Shown: one piece after another, positions 50,801 through 60,600 of the stretch
How positions within the stretch are numbered: the first letter of the stretch is position 1
How the letters are laid out: the number at the start of each line of letters is the position of its first letter
Assembly: GCA_963924555.1 (NCBI GenBank)
Contig: OZ004595.1
Coordinates: forward strand, 3,782,001-3,846,000
Origin: Crambe crambe
Taxonomy: Eukaryota > Porifera > Demospongiae > Poecilosclerida > Crambeidae
Length of the DNA stretch: 64,000 nt
Direction of reading: 5' to 3'
Position numbers and translations under genes: made by a program
Notes under the pieces: model-generated
What the model saw: the letters and a program-made list of their open reading frames with translations, nothing else
Told to the model about the DNA's origin: nothing
The model's database searches: none

Positions 50801-53800
50801 TAAGATAAATGGTGGACTGATTGGTTCAAGCCATGTGGCTGCCATGTAGGAAGCTGTAAATGATAGAGCACTATAGCCTACAAGGACAACAATCCACTTA
50901 TAGATAAGCCTAGCACCTACAATCCACTTTGACAAGACACTGTAGCAATCGATCAAGCATCATCTTCAGAAATGTTATTACACTTGAACTAATGAAACCA
51001 TAATAATTATGATTAGGACTATAAAGTGAATACTCTTCTTACATTAAAATTGGTCATCAGATGGATAAATCGGTGGAGAGAACTCAAATCATAATGTTTA
51101 TTTTATGCAGAGATCTTGAGAACTCTAATCATTATAAGATACAGTGGTGTACAACTTGTTAGGAGGCATGCATGCTCTCTTTACAGCTGCTAGTAGGAAA
51201 TAATATAGATCTTTCTTCTCTTTTCTGGAATTTCAGACTCTATCAGAGACTCTCTAAGTAGGGATGGCACGGATGCTCCATTGGAGTAGTATTAATATTT
51301 TCTTTCATAACTCCAGAATATTTACCTCCTGCAGTCCGCAACTCCTAACTTGAAGACAGAACACCTTCAATGTGTTTGGACTCGTATGAAGAGTGGAAGA
51401 CAAAGCCGTATCATTTTACAGCGACTTCTAAATTCGCCGTTTTCATCTGGTTGTTCATCATCATAATCATCATCATAATCATCAAACAACTTATTTCAGA
51501 AACAGTTCATTCAAATGCTATAATTCTTATACCTGCACTATAATTAACTCAACATATTCAAAAATTGCACGTCATTTTTCAACTTGCTAGCTTTCAACCT
51601 ACAATGTGGCAGACATTTTTATGCCCTGCCCCGTACACGTGATTCTTGGACCTTGACCTCATGACTGCTGACTAGCGAATCTGTCCTTCAGCTTTCTCTG
51701 TCTCTCGATGCTCAGAGTGTAACTTAGCCTCGTCCCCCAGGCCCTCTTTTTAGTTATGAATGTGGAGGGCCTGATACGTGAAGTCACGGGGGGATAGAAC
51801 TGGGGTAGAACTGTCTTAATTGGGCATGGGCAGTGCACGAGAGCATTATGACCATACCCACGCATTTTGGCTATATACAGACTGGAGCGACTACAGGCTG
51901 GTATTCAGAAGAACTTCGCTACAACAAAAAAGACCAATTCGCTATGGCTATACAACCAAGGACTTGCTAAAACTTGTGAAGAATTCTGAGGCCGATCTAT
52001 TTATAATCCAGCTAAGCCTAAATCTAGACTACTTGATAGCTTTACTATCTAACGATAGGCAGCTCCGATACTATCTGCTGCTAGGCTAGCAAAGCGTAGC
52101 AAAACTTGAATTCAGTGGCAGCTCAATGGCTCAACACCTCTTCTTCTTTCTTAGGCCTTGCCGGGCCATGTGCTCGTGCATGGTCGAGAGGGCTGATATG
52201 AATGAAAATTTGAGTATTAAAGAAATATGGGGCTTATAATAGATTTGAAAGTTGAAGTGGGGGCTGATATGAAGAGAAAGCCTTCATAATTCTAAATGGA
52301 AGGGCTAATAATGCTGAAAAGGTTAAACTTCTTACGTACATCATGACCAGGTGTTACTGAAATATGCACCGATTTGTCATGGTGATGTTTGCGATGGGAA
52401 TGCGTTTCCTTGGACACACCCATGCTATGGGGGTTTCTATGGTTTTGTGATATTTTCACGTACCAGGCCCTCCACAATCATAATTAAAAAGGGGACGAGG
52501 CTAAACGTAACTTTCTGGTTATGCATCAACCCTTGACAGAACAGTATATCAGGTACATATCAGTAAAGGCCTTAAAAATTATAGCTATACAAAATAGGTT
52601 GATGGCAATCTTTATTATAAACTGTATAGATAGCATTAATTTAGCTAGTCCTTCCAGATCAGATTCATTTCGGCTCATACAATATTATCCAATGAACTAT
52701 AGAGATACAATACGTGAATTAACTTTAACTTGGATAGCAGGATCACAACATCCAGTTGCCTATAATAAAATAATAGAGCATTAGTGATGAACAAGTAAAT
52801 ATTTAAGAAAAGTAGGGATGGCTGTGTGCGGTTCAAAAAAGTTCAGCTACAAGAGAGTGAACTTCAGTCAAGTAACCCTTTACCCATCACCAATACTACC
52901 AAACTACGAGCTAACTATTCCTACTTCACTCCCTTTACATCTTGGCCTGTCATGGGAGAGAAGTAGGAATAGTTAGCTCGTAGTTTGGTAATATCGGCGA
53001 TGGGTAAGGGGTTACTTGACTGAAGTTAACTCTCTTGTTGCTGAACTTTTTTGAACCGCACACAGCCATCCCTACTTTTCTTAAATATTTACTTGTGATA
53101 CTTTGGCGCAAGGTTTTACATTCCAGCTAATTATGTTATTCATACCATGCATGTGACAGCCTAAGTGTGCTATATATAGGCTGTGTGGCCGCCATAGCAA
53201 CCATTGGAGGAAGGTTACTAAATCCAATTCATATAAACTCACATTTCTGCCCTCACGGCTTCCTTTCTTGCAGTCTCCCTTCTTTTGGAAGCAACACTAT
53301 ATATAACCTATTAAAAAGTAGCAACATCAAATACAAATGTAACAGCTGCAATTGGTTCACTCATGGAATACCGTACAGCGGGTTTTTTTGGAGATAAAAT
53401 ATTTCGTTAATCATCACAGGACAATACAGATGAAGAATTACGGTAGTCTTTTATTTGGTACAGTACGATGCATGTGCATGCAACAATATCTACTGGGCTT
53501 CACTTCACAACTGCTGAATTTCCATTTTCACTTGGCGTGCATACAATTTCATTTCTTCAGGTATAGCCCTCTTCTGCGATCATGGTGACTTCTTAATTAG
53601 TTAGCTAAGAAGAAAGTGGACCAGAAGGTTAGAAATGAAGGCCAAAAAAAAAAAAGAAAAAAGTTCTGAGTGCTATCTATAAACAGATTAGGTTAAGTTA
53701 CATAGCTATAGTTCTGTAGTTGAATGTATGAATGTCTAAACGGTGAAAAAAAATTTGATTTCGATAGACTCATTACCGCAATTACCGAAATTTATCCCCT

Positions 53801-54584
53801 CTAAAATCATCCCGCTGTACAGTAATACAATCTATAATACATAGTAGTTTCACATGGATGAAGGTACTAAGAAACACCTCATGCAAGCATTAGCTCAGAT
53901 TTAGTTCATGGCACACCATACATATTACTGACGTAAGACTTGTCTAGTTTTTTTTCTTCCAATGGGAAAGATCTGGCTATGTCTAAAGAGAGACCAAGAA
54001 CTGAGAAAGTATGCCTAGTGTGTGCCATTTGAAGATTCTGTTACATTTGCTCTTCCAGCACTAAATTTAACTCACCTCACTCTCAAGAAGCATTCTCTGT
54101 AAGCTGTATGCTTATGAAAGAAGTGTATGTTTGTATGGCAACTGGGAAAAGTCTTAGTGCACTTAGTGCATGTCTTATCTGCCGTTTGACCATAAGCTTA
54201 GCTGATTGGTTCAGAGAGGGAATGAAAGTTGGAAGACACTAAGAAGTACATGAACGACTAGGACATAGACAAAGAACTATTTAATTAGCTAGCTAAGCTG
54301 CTTGTACCTAGGCAGGGGTGCATTCAGGGGGGCACATACAGGGGGCATTAATCTTGATCCTGGAGATTTAATTATTATATACACAGAAAAATGAGCAGCT
54401 AATATAGAATCATCAATGTCAAAACTGATACTCTTTCTCTGCTATATGTCCACAATTTCCTCCAGATCACTCTCTCAGAGAGTACAACTCTTTATGACTG
54501 CCTGCATCTCCTATAATACAACTGGATTCTTAGGAAATTAGTCCAACTGTACCATGAACATTAACTTAAATTGACTCTACCATT

Positions 54585-54623
<39 letters not shown>

Positions 54624-57600
54624 TATATTTTTTTTTGGGGGGGGGGGGGGGGGGGGGCTTAAACATTCCCGATTAACATCAAAATTGTATACTCTTGATT
54701 GTCACCTTAGTCCTCATAGATATAGTGTGGTACAGCTCCTCCTTTGTAAATCCACCCATGCAAACTACATAGCACTCGAAGTGTGGTCTCGAGGCACAAT
54801 ATAGCACTCAGCTTCGCCTCATGCTATATTGGGCTCTTGACCACACTTCTTATACTATATTAGACATACAGCACTCCCTCCAGTGATCCTCATCAAATTT
54901 TTTGACTGTTAAATGTTAATGATATTCATTGAGTTTTGATTAGATTTTTTGGTCAATTATTTTGAAACCACATGACCCAACACATTCTGTAAAACTGTGG
55001 ATACTATAAAAGTAAGAGTCTGGGACTGTTCTAGTGTGTTCCTAGTGCAATTCATTATGGGGTGCCAAAGTGGACAAATGACATCATGAAAGAAAACTCA
55101 TTATATGATATCAGACATCCCATTTGATATCAGACCTCCTAAGTCATATCGGATCTCCTACTTGATATCGGACCTCCTACTTGATATCAGACCTCCTCAG
55201 ACCTAATTCATATCGGACCTCCTACTTGATCTCAGACCTCCTAATTCATATCAGACCTCTTACTTGATATCAGACCTCCTACTTGATATCGGACCTCCTA
55301 ATTCATATCAGACTTCCTACTTGATATCAGACCTCCTAATTCATACCTATTACTCAGCCCCACCCATAATTATCAAACTTCCTACAGGATAACATATTAT
55401 GCATGGCACAGGAAATGACCAATTATAATGGGGAAATAATTCAGCAGCCAGTTCATGTCATACTATAATCAAATTGTTCACAAAAAAAAAAAGCAGGGTT
55501 GGTGGATCTGGGACTGTCCCAGGCAAGTGAGGAACAAACAAACAAAAGTTGATTGATTTGAAAAGGGATCACACAGGTTAAGAACTGTCACCAGGCAAGT
55601 GAAAGTCATTGAAGTAGATTTTCATTTTGCATGAGTTGATAAACAAGAGCAACAGTTTGCATGTAGATTTCAGTACCATAGTCATTACACTCTTGAAGGG
55701 GGTCAATAGAAGATAATGCTTGTAGAGCAGTGTCCGATAATTGCAGATTAACTTCTGGCACAATCACACTTAGTAATTCTTCTGTAAACAGGGGATTAAA
55801 ATTGGTTAAACTAGGAGCAATATTGTCCCCGATGTCATTGAAAAGAGGATTTCCAATGGAATAACGATAGAATAGTCGTAAAGGAGAATAGTTTGATTCA
55901 GTGGACAATGGGTGGTTGTTCCAAGCATGTGCAAATTTTGTTAGAGTTTGGGGATATAAATATGATGTAGACAGGTCTACTTCATTTAGAGGATCTAAAA
56001 CTTCATTGGCCTATAGTGCTTCGAAAATTGCTAAAAAAGTGGAAGTAACAGAAGTAAAAACATCTCTCTACAGCCTTTCAATTCTACAGTTATGGATACT
56101 AGCTACCAGTAATAAAAGATGAACGTTCCTCACCTCGCATTCCAATCATATAGTCCCAAACAACATTCTCGCCTCCTTTATCAGAGCGAACTCGCGATGG
56201 TACTCCATACATTCTTGTAGCTTCATGAAAACTTTCAAACAGTTTCAGCCCAATTATTACTAGTACATTTCAAATAAGTTAACCTCGAAGAACCATCTAT
56301 CCCACCACCATGTATCACAATCCTGTACTTTATTAACTTGTGGTTTCCATCAATATGCCATAAGTAATTAGGCCCAGGCACGGAGTATACTCTGCGATAT
56401 ATTCTTGGGTTCATTTGAATGCCCCCATTGAGTCCGAGATATACAGGCACGCAGACATCTACGCTGGACACATGTTCTGCGCCAAAAGGTGGCCCTTTAT
56501 CATTTTTTCATCTGAGTTTGGAAAATAGTCGATTACCTTTTCATCCAGTTCTCGATCTGTAATGCTGCTGTAAGTTGTTATATCCCACTCCGATGCTCTA
56601 CAACGAAGTGTTTTTTGAAGAAGGCCCCAAGATATCAGATATATCTTTCCAATAAAAACCAAACGATTTGAAGTGCACTAGACTCCCTCTGTCCACAGCT
56701 AGCTAGAGCCTTTCTGCCAGCAGCGGCCATTGTATGGACACGTGTACAGCTGGCACTCTGCGCATGCGCTGAGCAAAATGCACACGGCACTAGTACCGTG
56801 TGCAAACTTACACGTGGCACCTGATCATAGTATCTATGGCCGGCTAGATCATGTCATGGAGCAGGAGTCGAACGCTGATAGGGTAGCAGGGGTGCTGTGA
56901 GGAATTTTTAAACTCCTAGTGCTGATGATCGAGGTGAGTCTAGTCTAGCTTTACACTTAATCCCCCGTACAGTGGATTGCAGGTTGCTTGACACTAGTAC
57001 TTCAGCCAGCAAGGTCACATGGACCAATCAGATTCATGCTGACATCATTGCCTGCAAATCTGATTGGTCCATGTGACCTCGGTGTCTGAAGTACTAGTGT
57101 CAAGCAACCTGCAATCCACTGTAACTATTCAAAATGTCACGAAACTACTGGTTATAGCTAAATTAGTAATTATAGACTGATATTTTTACTACAAGTAAAC
57201 ATTTGCTATTCAGGAAGTAGGGAACAGACTGTGTTTGGTCAAGATGTTGCAACAAATAGATCCATATCTCAAAAAAGAAGTTTTCCCCCTCCCTCTGCTT
57301 ACAAAAAGCGAAGTGGTAGGTCTGCTGCTACTAAAATTACAAAGTATGTTTGTGATATTCTCTGCTTGCCAAAAAGTTGGTCAAAAGGGGATGATTGAAT
57401 TGCCATTCCTCGTGGTGAACGTAGATCCTTCCTGGCAGAATCCGGATTAATAGGGAAGATAGAATTTAATTCAGAAATGTCAGATAAAGAAGTTCGTGTT
57501 GAGATATGTAGAGTGTTTTCAAAGCAAATGGGCTTGACGTCGTTAGATTTTGATCGTGGTGACCTGTTCCCATTCAAGTACCTCCAAAGAATCGGTGCTG

Positions 57601-60600
57601 GTTCTCGTACATTGTCTGTTCCATCAAGCTTGCTTTTTGAGTTATATGAGGTAACTAAATCAAGTATATTTCACCGTTTCAGGCTTAGAATTTCAGCAGC
57701 AGTGTGATGTAAGAGATGCACTACTAAAATTTATTTTTAAAGGCTGACAGTTTTGGTGGATCTGATGATGGTAATGGTGATGACGAGGATCTACCCAAGT
57801 GTGAACGTCACTAAGTAAGAAGAACTAAAACTTCACCCTTTTAGCTAGTTATTAAAATGTGTACATTATAATTGCAGCAATGAAACAACTGAAGATTTAA
57901 GTGAATTTTCTTCTGGTCTCTTTCTGAGCAGGGAACCAGCTCATCTCCTGCTAACCAGGATATCTGGCCAGTATTTCATCAAGGTACTCGTTTATCACTT
58001 GATCCTGCTCACCAAAGTACCACTAGATCATTCCTTACTCCCGTTCACCACAACTCATCAGCTCACCGAAGTACCAGCTCATCACTTTCTCCTGCTCCTC
58101 AAAATACCACCAGCTCACCCATTAACCATAGCATCGAATTATCAGCTTACCAAAATACCAGCTCGTCGTCACTTCCTCCTACTCACTGTTCAGAAGTTTT
58201 ATCACCTCCTGTATGCCAGTGAACCAGCTCACTGAGTTTTTCTTCAGCTCGCACTTCCCATAAAACCAGCTCGTCCTCTAAGGAACCAGTTCAGAGTCTT
58301 CCCCTGAATGTCAAGGAACCAGTATGGCATCATGTTCTGCTAGTGAAGTAAGTGCATATACTTTTGATAACCTGCTTCCTTTATTTGCTGAAAAGTTCAG
58401 CACTAAACAAATATCTACTATATACCGAGCTTCTGGAAGTGACTTCTATCTCCTCTGTGTTATTGGTATATTGCCTGTGGAGAAGAGATTGCTTTACAAC
58501 ACTCAAGTCTTGATATTGGTGAAGATAGTGCCACTATTATATCCAAGGTATTTTAGCATGAATTAAAAGATTAATTATCATTCCAATTCCTAATAGTTAC
58601 GATGTGCTGAAATACAATCTGAGATGGATCTCCTCTGCACTGACTTTGTGCTTGATTTACTTCAAAGAGCTGATATTAATATTAAGATCACTGTGAGTTA
58701 CATTTCTCTCCCCACCAAAATTTATCCAGAAATTTACTTCTTCTGCCGTACTTGCTTATTATGAGCACGTTTTAACTGTTAGTTGCTGTGTTCTTGTTAG
58801 GCTCACCTTGTATATAAACTCTTCTCATAAGCTTTTATCACTATTTCTGTGTGCATGGAACTGCATGTATTACTCTAAATAATGCTGACCCAAAATGAAA
58901 AGACTTGCTGTTAGTGGTGGTTTACCACCTAATCAGCAAGTTTGTTCAGCATAGCTAAATAGGCTGGTGTCAACTTTTTTTGTTTCACGATGCCCTCTAT
59001 AGGAGGTCAGTGCTGCTAGACCAGTTTGTGGCTGCTACCACTCGTGCAACAATTTCCCCAGGATATGTTTAAGCTCTTTGTATTCACTGGTAACTTGGAT
59101 CCAGATGAAGTTCTCAAAGCTGTGTATATAGACGAAGATTCCAAGGATGCTCTTGTGTTTTCTTTATTTCAAAATATATACAAGGACTAACATGTTCTGG
59201 TAAGCTATTTATTGGTAAGATCTTTGGTCAACTTAATATATTACACACTTTATTGCAGAATTGAAATCATTGGTGATCTTTATTACTGGTTCGAATATTG
59301 TCAAGAGAAGATCAATTAAAGTGGAAGATGAAGTGGGCAGTATCCTAGCTCGTACCTGTTCGAAGCTAATAATATTCCCACGTGGTTTATTTAAGGAAGA
59401 AGATGAAGCATTTAAGAAGTTTGCTGATGTAATGAATAGCATCATAGATTGGAATGGCATAAAATTCAACACAGTATAACTATCAGATGTACCTTTTCTT
59501 CTCACTTAGCTTGCCTGGTATATGTGAACACATCTCGATGCTCCTTTGTTTTTTTTTTGTTCCTCATTTGCCTGGGACAGTCCCAGATCCACCAACCCTG
59601 CTTTTTTGTGTGAACAATTTGATTATAGTATGACGTGCCATCATTGAGAACATGGCTGCTGGTCATTTCCTGTGCCATGCAAAATATGATCCCTGTAGGA
59701 AGTTTGATAATTATGGGTAATGGGTATGAATTAGGAGGTCTGATATAAATGCTATAATGCTCAAGGTGAATGCAGTGCTGCGTGGACAAAATGACATCGT
59801 GAAAGAAAACTTTTTTTCATATTCTGATATATCAGACATCCCATTTGATATCAGACCTCCTACTTGATATTGGACCTCCTATTCATATCGGACCTCCTTC
59901 TGTGCAGGTGCATTAAAACACAGCTAGATAAGAATGAACTAAATATTACTTAGTCACAGATGCAGTACTGCTGTGTAGAGAAAGTACATTTTCCAGCCAA
60001 CTAGCTGATGTGAGGCTCACCCAAAACTAGGCTTGAAATTGGGGAAAGGAATTCTAATGAATGAAAGAAATCGATTACAATGCTGGAAACTGGAGTTAAG
60101 TTGTGGGTGTCCATATGGCAGACAAAAGTAGTTAATGCTCCTTTTGTGTTTGGAACCCTATTCCTATATACAATGGAGAGTTCTTCTTTTAGAGTTAAAC
60201 CATGGCCAGGGAAAGGATGGCTTGAGACAATCACTAACTTCACATAGCTAGAGATGCTTGGGGATTAATTAAAAAAAGTCATCAAGATCGATCGGAGGAT
60301 CGAAGAATTGGAGAATAGAGACTTCAAATGTGACCACTACGTATGTATGTTGAGAACACATGATTATGCATATTTAAGGTGGTGGCACATCCCGCCCACA
60401 CATGGTTGCTAAGGGGTCATATCTCCAAATCTACTTGCACCATAGACTTTAAACTGCACATGGCTATAAAGCAGCTTAGTAATACTACACACAAAGAATG
60501 AGCAAGGTCAAATCTATAAACAGTTTTCAAATTCAAACTAAAAAGCATTACTTCTCACCAACCACCAAATTTCACTGGCTGATTTTTGATTTGTAGCTTT

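Larger units (their letters stand above)
55090..59905. mobile_element. IS3EU-like integrase-core DNA transposon carrying a HECT gene
   Basis: Two divergent genes are bracketed by related sequence. A block of about 190 bp (GGTTGGTGGATCTGGGACTG, TCATACTATAATCAAATTG) is at 55339-55545 and inverted at 59559-59745. Outside it, both sides carry a minisatellite of TGATATCAGACCTCCTA units (55110-55345, 59820-59900) and a GTGGACAAA...ATGACATC block. The exact ends and the target duplication could not be fixed. The whole unit lies within the antiporter intron. Both genes show disruptions, so this copy looks inactive. Confidence 0.6.
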
